Below, in pieces: positions 47,537 to 60,169 of a stretch of DNA of 64,000 bases. The stretch comes from Hymenochaete sp. R1 (taxonomy: Eukaryota; Basidiomycota; Agaricomycetes; Hymenochaetales; Hymenochaetaceae). Where the stretch lies: the NCBI GenBank assembly GCA_019400425.1, contig JAFREE010000091.1, positions 33,325-97,324 on the forward strand. The letters run 5' to 3'. Under the pieces are notes generated by a model. It was not told the DNA's origin. It did no database searches and saw nothing but the letters and a program-made list of their open reading frames with translations. Each line of letters starts with the position of its first letter. Within the stretch, counting starts at the first letter, position 1. A program made the translations under genes and the position numbers.

Positions 47537-50500
47537 TTATTTTGCAACAGTGTCGAGGTGATGACACTCTAGATGATAAATTCCCCTACGAGATACAACG
47601 ATGGATTTTCTCGATTCCGCTACGTTCGCCACATTATTTGAGCCCACGACCTTCTTACACTTCGGACATCTCGAAGTCGAAGCCGTCCATCCACAAGCCC
47701 TCCTTTCCGTCAGCTTTTCAAGCGCACCGAAAAGATCGCTCTCGACAATCCCTTTGCTCATCAACAACAAGTCACCCTCCGCGCGATACGACTCTAGCAT
47801 ACCCGTGATGATATTCCGGAACTCGGAGTACATTGTACCGGTGCCTGTTTGTTGGGATTTTGAACGGCCTGCGCCTGCGGAACCGACCAGTCGTTTGAAG
47901 AGATGCGGAAAGGAGATGGATTTGGTAGAGCTAGAGGTGGAAGCTATAGATACGAGGTTCGTGAAGGATTCATGAATGAGGGATCGGAGGGAGGATTTGA
48001 GGTGTTGTGAGGGAGAGTTGGGGAGATCGGTTGGGGAGATGGATGAGATGACTTGAACCATTTCGATTTGGCTGTCGAGGAGTTTAAACCAGAGGTTTTC
48101 TAGGGAAGCATCGAGGCCCAAATCCTGTTCCGAATGCTCTCGACAAATGTCGATTCCCATATGGCAGAGTGCGGACCACTTGTCCAACAGTGATGACATG
48201 CTCGCTGTCGTATCAGCTTGGGACCCTGGGACCACCAAAGTCTCGCCAAGCCTCACCGACAACTGCTGAGAATAAGACTGGAACTTAGAGAGTGCATCTT
48301 CAGCATTTTCCTCGTTCAAAAGCCATACGACGGCTTCATACAGCTGCTCCTCTTCGCAGATATATATTACGTCGTTAACATCTAAATCGTCTCTCGGGAG
48401 ATATTCCAGGCTCACGATGACGTTATTAGGTTCTAGAAGACATAGGAGGTGAAGGTAATGCTTCCGTAAGTCGGCCTCGACGGAAGTTGACGGACCTCCT
48501 AATCTCGTGAAGCTTTGATGGTCTTGCTGAGGAGGCGGTCCCAATAAAGGTCGGAGGTAGGCGTATCGCTTGTCGTTCGACCCTCCGAGATTCGATAGCA
48601 CCTGCGCATGAGAGGCTGGCGCGAATTTATCCATCAACAGCGCTGTCTGCGGTATTCCATTTTCCAGAAGGTGATCTGACGATTCGAGAATGATAGTGAG
48701 GATCTCGGCGGGCAGCTTCATCCCATTATCCCTCATGGCCTGAGAAAGGGTACCGTCAATGCTCGCAAAGAGATCGTTCGGTAAAATATCCAAGTCGTGT
48801 ATATACGTCTCCACCAATGCCGACCAATGTCTCTCCCTTTCGTACCACGAACGAAGGATATTGTAGAATCCAGCTTTTTCGAACAGTCGCTGAATATCCT
48901 CGCTGTTATGCGGAGTATACACTGAAAGCAGGAATTCGGCTGCTAACTGTCTATCGTCTTTGGTACTTTGATCTTCGTCTACAGCGAGTCCTATAAGCAA
49001 TCCTTGAAGCGCGCTTGGCGCCATTTGGATGGACTGGATATACTTTGGGACGTTCCGCGCAGTGAAGATATTCACGAACGTCACGTCCGAAGGCGACAAA
49101 TGTGATCCGGGTGTTGAGACGATATCCAACAAGATTTTGACGATGACTATCCGGCTGATCTCGCAGTCGTCATCATTGAAGTAGCTCTGTTCGAATGCTA
49201 TGTCTAGTACATGCAGGAAAGCTTCCGCATCGAACTCAAGGAAGAGTCTTGCGTATGGATATGTCGGCTCCATTTCTCCATCCTCAGCAGTGAGGATTAG
49301 TCTACCCCCTTCCCCACTTGGCCATATCTTGGATCTGCCGTGAAAGAGGAAAGAGTATACATCTGTCTGAGCTTTATTCTGGTCCTCAGGAGGCAGTGGC
49401 CTTTCGTTAGGATACGCCAAACCAGACAAGATGTTCGAGAGATAAGGGTAAATCTTGTAGGCGTTTACTGTATCTTGCTCATTCGAGAAAGCCCCGCCCG
49501 TGCGTGTACCATTCCGCCGCCTTTTTCTCAGCTGTAGCGACTTTCGGACCAACAATAGGAGCTCGACCAACGGTGTTATAAAATCTTCGAGTGCCGTATT
49601 GTAGATATAGATCAAGGCATCGTAGAGGCGATACTTCTGGCAGAGCGTCAAAGCCTGATTGATATCAAGGCAGTCTGGATCGATGTGCCAAATCAACCGC
49701 TCAGAAGCCTCTTGATCACCCGCTTCGTCGTGCATGGCTATCAAACACTGAGAAATCCTCGGAGGTATAAAGTGAATGCTTCCATCGAGAACATATGGCT
49801 CAATCTGCCGAAGGTAAATATTCGCGATCCCTGAATCGTCATAAAACTGAAATAGCTCATCCAACAGGAAGTCGAAATCACCCATGGCAATAGCAGCATT
49901 CGCACATGTTGAAACTAGGTCCTCGAACAACGACGTCCGATCCACGCCGCGATTATCAGAAGTGATGTGTGTTCCATCAGTGAGGCGATCTTTGGAGAAT
50001 GCGTAGCGGGCAGAAGCAACCATGAGTTCATTGATCTTTTCGCCTACGACAGTATGCAGCGCCTCTTCGTCCTCCGGTAGACCATTCTTGTTACCCGTGG
50101 CTTTTCCTACGTAGTAAACCCTAGCAAGATTGATCGCACTGAGGAAGTCGCCAGCGCTGACAAAGTACAATATCCGATCGGCCCAAGACAGTAGGGTCCC
50201 CACTCTGACCTCTTCGTGACCCTAAGAAAGCGTTAGTGAGGAGCCAAGAATTACCAACGAAAGGTGCGTACAAGAACGAATATCTTTCCTTTATATACTC
50301 GGACGCTATGCTGGACGTCTCGAACAGAGTCGTGATACGCTATGGCACCGGAAGCAATGCTGCTCATGGAAGGTGATACAAGGTTCAGTGCATCAAATGG
50401 AAGATGCTCGATGGCTTGGAAAGTCCGGGTATCAACAACTTTGACCCAAGTCTCACAAACCAGAACGATTTGCTATAAGGCTTGTTCTCAGCGCTATCGT

Positions 50501-52560
50501 TCAAAAATTTACGGATTGACCACTCACATTCGAATTCAGCCATTGGATAGCGAGAATATCACTGGCTGATACGAAAAAACCAATTTCCTCAAATATAATC
50601 TTGCCCAAAGACACGTTATCCATATTTCCAGTCCTGTTATTCCGGACTTTGTGAAGAGTTCTCCGCTCCGAGCAGCGTAGGACAGTTACGGAGTTTGCCC
50701 AGGAATATGCCAGTAGAGGTGTCGAGTCGTTGGCACCACGCACTTTACCACCTTTAACTTTCTCTAGCTTCCTTCCATCGTCTAGGGTCTCGCTAGTCGA
50801 GACACTCGGAAACCATGTGAGGCACCCCCTCCACCTTGACTTCCCTCCTCCGTTGCTTTCGCTCTCTCGATGACGACGGTACCAGGTCCTCGCAGATGGC
50901 TTAAGGCCTACGACGACGAGTTTGACAGGTGTCAACAGAGCAGTAAGTTGGTACGAATCTGTGGGATGCGCTGCCGTCCCTAATGGTAGAGGGTTCATAG
51001 CCAAAATAGTCCCGGGCCTCCGAAATGCCTTTCGGGCATTCACGAAGCTATTTGCAGTAGGAGTATTGGGACCATTCGTGTCATAGCTCTTCACTCTGTG
51101 CACCAAAAAATCTGCTTCATCGTCTGGGTACTTCCCAAGTATCCGCAGACAGTCGTTCGCCTCGATGAATAGCACTTTGCCCAGACTATGATAGAAGGCC
51201 ATTCCTTGGTCGTCGGCTGACACGAAGGCTGTATGACGGCCAGAGATAAATCCAAGCGAAACGATTCGGGAGCCAAGAAGATGACCTTCCTGACGTCCCG
51301 AGCGTACGGCCGCAAGGTCAACGGGGGGCACAGAGCGTGCAGGAGTGTCTGGTTTATTGAGATCAAAGAGCTGGATGTGACCTTTGACATGACCAACAGC
51401 AACAAAAGTATGATCGTTGGAGAGTGACAGTGCTGTGACCGGACCGAATGTCTTTACTAAAGACTATATGAGAAATTGAACTCAGTTATACAAACAAAGT
51501 AATACCTGCATCCTCACCGCCGCAAATACACTTCACTCGCTGTTTGAAGTCAAACACGATTGTTCTGCCAGTATCAGTACCTATGCATATCATGCCATTT
51601 GCGGCAAGAACTGTAGGAGAGCCCAGGGACGATGCTCCTAAAATCGCATTAGCTTTGTCGGAAGCACTTCGATAGATATGTTCTCCTATGATTTTTAGTG
51701 TGGTCCAAGCAATTGCTTCCTGCTCTCGCATATTGAATGCGTCCGCATTCTGATTGATCGAGGAAGAGTTGCGGGAAATAGATGAAAAATGGGACGGCGA
51801 GGGGGAGAGGGGAGGGACTTGGTATTCGGGAAAAGATGCAAAACTTGATGAAGAGAGCACTCGTTGGCGCGGTGATGTAGGAAGGCCAGAGCGTAACCTC
51901 GAGATATTTGGGTGCAGAAAGGGGCGTTTTGGTACAGGGTCGAAATTGTCATCTTCTGGGAATGGTATGTCATCCGTATTGAACACAAGCGCTGGTACGG
52001 GTTGAGCGGGAGGCAGGCTGATTGGACTTAAACTTCCGACTTCAGCAACCTGTATCGGTTTGTCAAGCAATACCATGACAAGATTTATAGGGCTCACACA
52101 CCATGTCTACTGCATCATGTAGTCCACAAGGAGAGCTTTCGGAATGTGACGGATTTTTTTGGAGTCCTTCTCGAAAGCTTTCGGAACTCAATCTTGAACT
52201 CTGATCGTCTTCAAGAACATCCGCCAACTGTGCGCGGTACCCAGATGAAGAAGGTTCAGCATCTTTTCCCATATACACAAAGCCTTCCTCTTCATCACTA
52301 TCGTCATCACAAACGAGATCTTTTCGTTGTCTCTGCTCAGCAGACTGCTTGTTTGTCTCGGCTATGCGGTTTCCCTCGAATTCTTCGTCACTGAATATTT
52401 CGTCCATGCGCGTGGAGTAATCGGCAGCAGAGTTGTCGTGCCAGTCACCATTATCAGAAGCGATTTCCTCGTTTTGACCATCTTCATTTCCAGGATATTG
52501 GAATTCTTCTTCGTCTGAGCTTACATGTGGCGAGTGCGTGGGGTTGGGAGGAGAGGACAT
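47537..52560 (-). CDS. VPS8: Vps8, CORVET endosomal tethering complex subunit
   Basis: Five exons: 52102-52560, 51506-52049, 50528-51456, 50272-50472, 47537-50221, giving 1605 aa. A long acidic disordered N-terminus (MSSPPNPTHSPHVSSDEEEF) leads into a beta-propeller (NGMICIGTDTGRTIVFDF; FGPVTALSLSNDHTFVAVGH; VKGHIQLFDLNKPD; ILAIQWLNSNQIVLVCETWV). The very characteristic GHEEVRVGTLLSWADRILYF starts the alpha-solenoid, which runs to about 1530. The C-terminus RCPKCKKVVGSNN...YHLECHHLDTVAK is a RING-like remnant that stops before the last CxxC pair. In yeast, Vps8 joins the Class C core to Rab5-GTP at early endosomes. Start choice: the ATG at 52560 reads straight into the conserved acidic region. 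An upstream ATG at 52793 is open only to 52521 in another frame and would need an extra intron; it also overlaps the antisense THS1 presequence. Confidence 0.92.
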
Positions 52561-52717
52561 GGGACGGTCGTGGGCGAAAGGTACGGCGCTACAGTCAAGC
52601 GAAGCGAGAGCGCGTTCAAGGAGCGATCGACGCGCCCAGAAAGTGTCGCCGTGAATGTTGCCAGCTGGGCCTCAATATCGGTGTTGGGTGACTCGACGAG
52701 TCTGAAAGTTGTGCTGG
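52561..52717. promoter_or_regulatory. Short divergent promoter VPS8 / THS1
   Basis: 157 bp between the VPS8 start at 52560 and the longer THS1 start at 52718 (265 bp to the shorter start at 52826). G/C-rich with CpG-dense stretches and no TATA. It must hold both promoters if the models are right. Confidence 0.4.
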
Positions 52718-55700
52718 ATGCTCCGCGCCTTCTCTCGTCTTCCCCATTCCACTCGCTCTCATCGCTCTCTGCATATTCCAAGCCATCGGCCATCGTTCAG
52801 TATATTCCAACCCCTTCAAAGGATCATGTCCACATCTGCTCCTTCGGCAGTCGAGTCCACCGCTCAGCCAGCGTCAAACCCTGCCATTCAACAGGCCCAG
52901 GCTCAGGTTAGTGGGAAAAAGGCCAAAGATAAGAAGGGGGCTGCTGCATCGAATGCTCCTCTAGAGGTGAGCATAGTCCATCCTAATACTTCGCCTAGAT
53001 ACTAAATGTTTGATTGTAGCTCAATCCTCCGCCGGAGTTCTTCGACCATCGCATAAAGCTATTCGATAAGCTCAAGTTGGAATATGATGAGTGGGCCAAA
53101 CGTATGATGCTTATGAAGCACTCATTCTGGCTTGTTTCATAACGCATTTTATTATAGAGCAACCTCGGCAAGAAATCGCTATAACGCTTCCCGATGGATC
53201 TGTGCGCAAGGGAACAAGTTGGGAGACGAGCCCAATGCATATAGCCAATGAAATCTCAAAAAGCTTAGCAGAAAAAATTATCATCGCCAAGGTAAACATA
53301 AATAGCCCTCCTTAGCCATAGAATATTCTCAAAAAACTTATTAGGTAGATGGCCAACTTTGGGATCTAGACCGGCCCCTTGAAAAATCCGTTAGTCTAGA
53401 GCTTTTAGACTTCGAACACCCAGAAGGTATGGCTAGACGCATGCTTTTCTTCTGAATAAAGAGCTTATCGACTGGAAAGGAAAGCGAGTATTCTGGCACT
53501 CATCTGCTCACGTTCTGGGTGAAGCCACCGAACGGCACTACGGATGCCACCTCTGCATTGGTCCTCCCACAGATGAAGGGTTCTTCTATGAGATGGCGAT
53601 TGAGGACCGGTATGTTCGATTTCCGAGGCCCCTGCAGCCCAAATGCCTAACGTATCACACAGTCCGGTGATGCAGACGGACTATCCTGCACTCGAGAAAG
53701 TTACTGAGAAAGTGATAAAGGAGAAACAAAGGTTTGAGCGGCTGGTAGTTTCTAAAGAGACGCTATTGGAGATGTTTAATGTAAGTGCAGATAACATGGA
53801 TAATGAATGCATACCAAGAATCCGTTTATAGTACAACAAGTACAAAAGGCACATCATTGAGTCGAAAATCCCCGATGGCACGTCTACGACCGTATACCGA
53901 TGTGGGCCAATGATCGATCTCTGCGTTGGACCTCACATCCCTCATACCGGGAGGATCAAGTCATTCATGGTGACGAAGGTAATAAAACATCGCCCTTTCA
54001 TGGAAATCGCTCACTCAATCTGTTATGATTTTCAGAACTCAGCATCCTACTTCCTCGGAGACCAAGCCAACGACTCACTCCAGCGTATTTATGGCATCTC
54101 CTTCCCGAACAAGAAGCAGATGGACGAATACAAGGAGTTCTTGGCTGAAGCCGCTAAGAGGGACCACAGGAAAATAGGAAAGGTCAAAAACATGTTTTCC
54201 GTGAACCTTGCAAAGTCTGAGAATTTTTTTTAGGAACAAGAGCTTTTCTTCTTCAATGATCTTAGCCCTGGCAGCTGTTTCTTCCTGCCCCATGGTACTC
54301 GCATCTACAATTCCCTTGTTGAGCTCATGCGTGTAAGACTCCATGATAGTCTTTCATATATATTTCGCTGATAAATATTCAGTCGGAGTATGCTAAGCGA
54401 GGATATCAAGAAGTCATCTCGCCCAACATGTACAACAGCAAGCTGTGGGAAACTTCGGGCCACTGGCAAAACTATAAAGACGACATGTTCATCTTGGATA
54501 TCGAGAAGGAGAAATGGGCGCTCAAGCCGATGAATTGCCCGGGCCACTGTCTCATATTTGATAGTCGTGATAGAAGCTACAAGGAGCTACCTATTCGTAT
54601 GGCTGAGTTTGGCGTCATCCACCGAAATGAAGCATCTGGTGCTTTGACGGGGCTCACGAGGGTTCGAAGATTCGTACAAGATGATACGCATGTCTTCTGC
54701 ACGCCTGCACAGGTGTGTACTCCGATGCACTTACTGAAAGTGGTAGTCTCACGTAGATTTAGATCGAGGATGAGATTGCGGCAATTTTTGACTTTATGCA
54801 AAATATCTACGGTGTCTTCGGCTTCGAGTTCCATCTTGAATTGTCGACGAGACCTGACAACTATCTTGGTCATATCGAAACATGGAACGCGGCTGAAGAT
54901 GTTGGTTTCATCTACGAAGTCTTGTTCTCACTTATTTCTTATGTCTGGTTCTTTTAGCAACTCAAAAATGCCCTCGAGAAATACGCACCAGGGAAATGGG
55001 AGCTCAACCCAGGTGACGGAGCGTTCTACGGCCCCAAGATCGACATTACAATCAAGGATGCTCTCAAGCGTTCTTTTCAGTGTGCCACTATTCAACTCGA
55101 TTTCCAACTTCCCGAAAGATTCAACCTGAAGTTCCGGGATGCGAATGATAACGACCAGACGCCGGACAAAGCACCGTCACGTCCTGTCATGATTCATCGT
55201 GCCATCTTGGGTAGTTTGGAGCGGTTCATTGCTATCATTACAGAGCACTTTGGCGGCAAGTGGTAAGTGTGTCCGAATACATTTAAGTTAGGGCACTGAG
55301 CCTTTTACTTTCATAGGCCTTTTTGGATTAGCCCCCGCCAAGTTCTTGTCGTTCCAGTGTCTACACCTTATGTGCGTCTCCGACCAAGATAATCTTTCCC
55401 AGTAGAGAGCTGACTTTGTCTATTTAGTTCAACTACGCTTCTGAAGTCACTGAGAAACTGAAGGGTCTCGGCATTTTCGCTGATGTCGATAACGGCGAGA
55501 ACACCTTGTCCAAGAAAATCCGCAACGGCGAGATTGCTCAGTACAATTTCATCCTGGGTATATATCGATTTCTCCCTTTTTTGTGATTTTTCTCACTTAA
55601 TTTCTAGTTGTCGGCCAATCTGAACTCGACTCCCAATCCGTGAATGTACGGAACCGATATGATGTGGGTACGAAGAATAGGAATGACGAGACGGTAAAAC

Positions 55701-55768
55701 TAGATAGGATTTGCGAACAGCTAGTTGCGTTAAAGGCGTCTCGTAGTCTTGAGAACAAATTCGTGTAG
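52718..55768 (+). CDS. THS1: Threonyl-tRNA synthetase, with optional mitochondrial presequence
   Basis: Fifteen exons: 52718-52966, 53020-53101, 53158-53291, 53345-53426, 53480-53609, 53663-53780, 53832-53978, 54036-54182, 54234-54332, 54383-54712, 54763-54900, 54958-55262, 55317-55371, 55428-55557, 55608-55768. It encodes 768 aa from 52718, or 732 aa from the ATG at 52826 ([11 protein letters not shown]). Domains in order: TGS ([20 protein letters not shown]), editing domain with HSSAH, then the class II core with [29 protein letters not shown], motif 2 [40 protein letters not shown] and motif 3 [14 protein letters not shown]. The C-terminal anticodon domain reads [20 protein letters not shown]. 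The 36 residues before MSTSAP ([20 protein letters not shown]...) contain six Arg and no acidic residue, a mitochondrial targeting pattern. A cytosolic and a mitochondrial form from one gene are therefore plausible. Introns are 49-65 nt, all GT-AG. Confidence 0.95.
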
Positions 55769-55983
55769 AGTGTTTTGCTATTCATTCTGCCATCCTAGAT
55801 TTATGCTTGTACGGTTGCGAGTGTTGAAACAAATGAGCGCCGCAATGTTTACAATATAATTGTTTCAATGATGAATCGCGTAGTCGGGCAAGCAGACGAG
55901 CGACACAACGCGACTTGAGATCCAACGTCCACGACGATTCCACGTTCGGTTATTGGAATACTGACACAAATGATACTTCAGCT

Positions 55984-58900
55984 ATGGCAATGAAACCAAT
56001 CCCGTCAAGGCTCGGCACACCGACAATATCGACTCCTAAGCCCAAGCCAACGGTGTCACTTGAAGAATGGGAAACTAAGACGTGCCTCTCGGAGTCCGAG
56101 CTGCGCAGTATTACCATACTGCAGAAGGCGTGTAAAGAGAAGGCGCTTCCTCTAAAGGTAGATGCAATTCTGCAGCGGCTGTTTATACAATTGGCTGACT
56201 CTACAACACATAAAAGGATGACGACCTCAATGAAGGTCCTTCGAGAATCGATTCACCCGTACCGAAACTTCGAAATGCTGTAGCACGTCTTGACCGCGAG
56301 ACTGCTAGCGATCCATCATCATCTTCACGGCCCTCCACTCCCATAGCACTCGCCCGCCCTCGGCGTTCCCAAAGCCTCGTCCCAGACCACCCAATCCAAT
56401 CCACGCAAGAGTTTTACGACTGGTTTGCCGTCATCGAGCGGTCGGTCATGCATGCCCAAGAAGCGCACTACCGCGAATACCTTGAGACTGTTAATGGGCA
56501 TCTCGAGAACTGCCGTTTCTTGGAGGAGGGAGTGGACGAGGTTGATAAGGAGGTAAGTGGGATGCTGAATGAGTGGAGGAGCGTTGAGTCTGGGGGACGG
56601 AACTTAAAGGATGCTTGTGAGGCTTTACTGGATGAACGTGTGAGTTGTGCTTTTGTTCCATTCCCTTTGGATTCATGTTGGCCTTCGTGGGTGTGTTGTG
56701 TGAACTGCTTAGTTTGTTGTAGGACAGGTTGATCAAGCTTACGGAGGACATCGGGGCGAGGCTCGAGTATTTCCAGGAGCTCGAGCGTTCGACGCAGATG
56801 CTCAACCATCCTGGAGAGTCGTTGGTCTTGCAATCTGATTTCTTAGAGATGGTGGAGCGAGTCGACATTTGCATCAACTTTCTACGAATCCATGTAAGTA
56901 TCTTTCTCATTATCACGCCGGGTGTCACGGCTGAAGAAAAAAATGGCATAGAAGCACTATCGTGATTCTGAGATTTACCTTTTGCGATTCCAACAATGCC
57001 TCACCCGCGCCATGACCCTCATCAAAATGTATTTCATCGGCTCCCTCAAAGCCCTGACGAGCGACATCTCGCGACGAATGCCAGGAAACGAAATCTCGTC
57101 CACCGCACAAATGCATCTCCTTTATACTCGCTTTCAGACAGTCGCAGTACAGGTCGCACCGTTGATTGGTGAATTGGAGAGGAGAACTCGAAGCTATCCA
57201 GAGGATCTCGAGACGTTGCTCTCAGAATGCCACTCAGCGTATTTTGGAGCAAGACGCGCTCTGCTTTTGGGTCGAATAGCGGAGGAGATTCGGGGCCTAG
57301 ATCCGGCGAGGGCTAATTTGGTCGAGCTTGTTTGTTTATAGTACATGATGAATGCATTCCTTTTTCTCTGACGAATAATTTCGCAGACGAGGTCGGGCTG
57401 CACCTTCTTGAAGCAGCTTTGCATGGACGAGTTTACCATATACAAATGCTTTTTCAATTCAGGTCGGCAACAGCTCTAGTGCGTCTAATGTTTCTCTCTC
57501 TTCAACAATTAGAGGGGCTGACGTGTCATCAGTGGTTACTTAGAAAGCCTTTGCGACTACCTCTATGATGACCTACGACCCCGCATTCTCCATGAACCAC
57601 GACTATCAGTTCTCTGTGACGTCTGCAGAGTTCTGCAGGCTCTTATGGTTCTGGATATCCCAGAAACCGAGGAAGACGATCAAGAGGATGAGCAGACGCC
57701 TATTGGCAGTGCGGCGGCGGCTCAGACGGAAGGCCTTGGAAGACTACATATAAGCCAAATGCTACAGAGCGTACTACAGGACGCTCAAACTCGGCTATTC
57801 TTCAAGGCTCAGGCGGTGGTTCAGTCGGACGTCAGATACTATGTGCCCAAATCCGAGGACGCTGAATACCCAGAGACACTAGGTAATGCACTTCTGGGGC
57901 ATATTTAGAGAACGCTGAAGGAGCAAGCTCTTAGAGAGGATATCTCGCAAGAACGTGAAGGCTACTGAGCAGCAATCAGACGCCAATATACTTTCGAAGT
58001 TGACTTCGAAAGACGACTTCGAGACATGGTACGCACCATTGCAGACCACGATAAGTATCTTAGCTCAATTATACGAGTTTGTTCAAGTTCGTCCCTCTCT
58101 CAGTTTCTCTAAGCGATTGTAAGCCTAACATGCGGCAGCGTTCGATATTCGATGACATCGCTCGCGAAGCCATTGATTTCTGCCGTTGGAACCTCACGAG
58201 TGCAGCAAACCTCATCCTCGCACGGCCGATCCCCACGGCGCATCTCGACTCTCAACTGTTCCTTGTTCGGCACCTGCTGGTCCTGAAGGAGCTCATTCGT
58301 GTGCTGGACCTCTCAGGAAGGGACATGGATGGGCCTATCGAGTTTAGACATGTAACGGAGACGTTGAAGGATATTCTACGCTCGACGAGCTTGACTTCGT
58401 ATGCGTTTGCGACATCTCTAAATAAACCGAGAGAAGAGGTGGTAGCTCTTGGAACGAAGGAGGTACGTTTTTGTTAATTCCTTTACAGCACAACATCTAT
58501 ACATATATTCTGAATGTATGTGGCTTTGATTAGGGCGTCGACGGCGATTTGAAACTAGCATGCGAATCCATCATCCAGTTCTACGCCCGTGCCGCAACAC
58601 AGCCCATCCAGGCCTTCATGGCAAGCCTGGATGTATCCTCCTCCCCGCAACCTCAAACTGCACCATCCTCTGATCCCAAAGCTTCGTTAATACCAGCTCC
58701 AGCTATAGATTCAAAACCGGCTCTTCCAACCAAAAACGCCGCACTTGACGTAGGTGACACGTTCAAAAAGACACTCGAGAGTGAGATCCCGGGAATGAAA
58801 CGCCGCATGAGACTCTACCTCGCGATTCCCGGTTCGAGCTCAGAAAGTGATAGCGACGACCTGACGGTCAAAGCGCGTTCGAATTCACATACAAAAGAGG

Positions 58901-59100
58901 CACAGGAAGGTGCAGATTCGACGGGTACAGTCGCGGTACTGTCAGGACATGTGCAGGAGCGTGTCGTGGATGCATACGTCGCCTTTAGGAAAGCGGCGGA
59001 ATTCTTGCCGATGGAAGAGAATGAGAACGGGAACGATGGCTCTGAGAGGTCATTTTTGACACCGGATGCTGTTCGCGCTCTGTTTAGAGTACTTGATTGA
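55984..59100 (+). CDS. COG3: Cog3, conserved oligomeric Golgi complex subunit 3
   Basis: Nine exons: 55984-56157, 56217-56639, 56723-56893, 56952-57329, 57387-57478, 57533-57882, 57935-58086, 58139-58462, 58534-59100, giving 876 aa. The ATG at 55984 begins MAMKPIPSRLGTPTIS; the frame is open further upstream, but without another ATG. The Sec34-like N-terminal domain is diagnostic: QEFYDWFAVIERSVMHAQEA (about residue 110), HYREYLETVNGHLENCRFLE, LLDERDRLIKLTEDIGARLE, YFQELERSTQMLNHPGESLV. Helical-bundle blocks follow: SYLE-type ESLCDYLYDDLRPRILHEPR, DFETWYAPLQTTISILAQLY and LDSQLFLVRHLLVLKELIRV. The C-terminus is more variable (residues 730-876). Cog3 is in lobe A of the COG complex, tethering vesicles in intra-Golgi retrograde traffic. 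The PETL-ERISRK junction uses a 52-nt intron, because a nearer AG would leave only 26 nt. Confidence 0.93.
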
Positions 59101-59422
59101 ACATGGATGTGGATAGATAAGCTGATAATCCATTATTGATTTCGATTGTTTGGGAATCAAGACAATGGTAGACATTGACAAGAACAAGCTGCATTGTGCG
59201 TAACGGGATGTGACACGGGAAAAAGAGAAAGGAAATAAGTGATTACATAGCTACAGAGAGGAAGGATGGAGATATAAATGATAGGACAATATGGTACAGA
59301 ACGAAAGAGGATGAAAATGAAGTCGAAATGAGTCGAAATGAGTCAGGCTGATGGGATAAAAGAGAAAATAGACGCGTAGGAGAAGATGGACGTGGGACGA
59401 GACCAGGGACTGGAAAGCATAT
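59101..59422. other. Convergent intergenic region COG3 / SNX3
   Basis: 322 bp between convergent stop codons. It contains a perfect 10-bp direct repeat AGTCGAAATG at 59321-59340 followed by a third partial copy. No gene is seen. Confidence 0.6.
59321..59344. repeat. (AGTCGAAATG)2 tandem repeat
   Basis: Two perfect 10-bp copies and the first four bases of a third, in the 3' flank of COG3 and SNX3. Confidence 0.7.
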
Positions 59423-60169
59423 TTATATCCATTGCGCCTTATCCCATGCAGGGTCTTGGAGGAACGCGCAGAGTACCTTGCTACCCGTCTAAAAGTTGAG
59501 TCAGTTCCCTCTACTCAAGCGGCGGTAACCCGGCCATCGGGGTAGTAGCCAATTCACACAATGCAAGAACATACCTGGAGGAGCGGATGCCCGGCAACGA
59601 TGGTAAGGAAGCGCTCGAGGCCCTCGCGACGGACGTCGATGACCTCGTCCGAAAAGCGGTTCGTGAATACTTTGCCGGGGAGGGGAGGGATGTTGACACG
59701 GGTGGATTCGCGCTCGAGGATGTCGCGGAAGGCTTCGAAGTCGCTGTAGCGCCGGCGAACGGATGAGTGGCGAAGTTTGAAGGCTGGTATGTTGGTCTGT
59801 AGCACGGAGGAGGATTAGAGATGCAGGCCAGTGTTACATTGTAGGGATTAGGAAACAGACCTTGCAGATAATCTCGTAGTCTGTGAACATTTTGCGACCG
59901 AAGCCTGGGGCAAGGGCTGAGTACAAATTCTGGATTCAAGTGGGTGATTGAGCTTACTATGTGTCTGAGGGTTCGTCACTTCGATTTCGAGAAAACTCTC
60001 GGGGACCGAGTACATTTCCTCGATCTAAAGTAAGCATGAAGGTGAACACAATGGGATGGGTTATGGAGAGAAATGTGCTGACCGTCTGCTCGCGGAAAGC
60101 GAGGCGGTTTGGGTCTGCAATGGGGACATCGAGGCTCGGGCTGCGTGCAAACGGTGAAACGGTGGACAT
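59423..60169 (-). CDS. SNX3: Snx3/Grd19, PX-domain sorting nexin
   Basis: Five exons: 60083-60169, 59958-60024, 59861-59904, 59575-59796, 59423-59488, giving 161 aa, the standard Snx3 length. The start [20 protein letters not shown] precedes the family sequence NRLAFREQT and [20 protein letters not shown]. The PX domain (about residues 45-160) follows: [20 protein letters not shown], the PI3P-binding [59 protein letters not shown] and the C-terminal [20 protein letters not shown]. Snx3 recycles cargo from early endosomes with retromer by binding PI3P, the lipid made by the Vps34-Vps15 complex encoded at 41.5-47.2 kb. Introns are 53-86 nt. The gene is divergent to the PHD protein gene. Confidence 0.94.

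Noticed and set aside
57883..57908. 26-nt intron in COG3 suggested by the nearest AG
   Set aside because: Too short, and it leads to a frame with an early stop. The 52-nt intron ending at 57934 restores the conserved frame.
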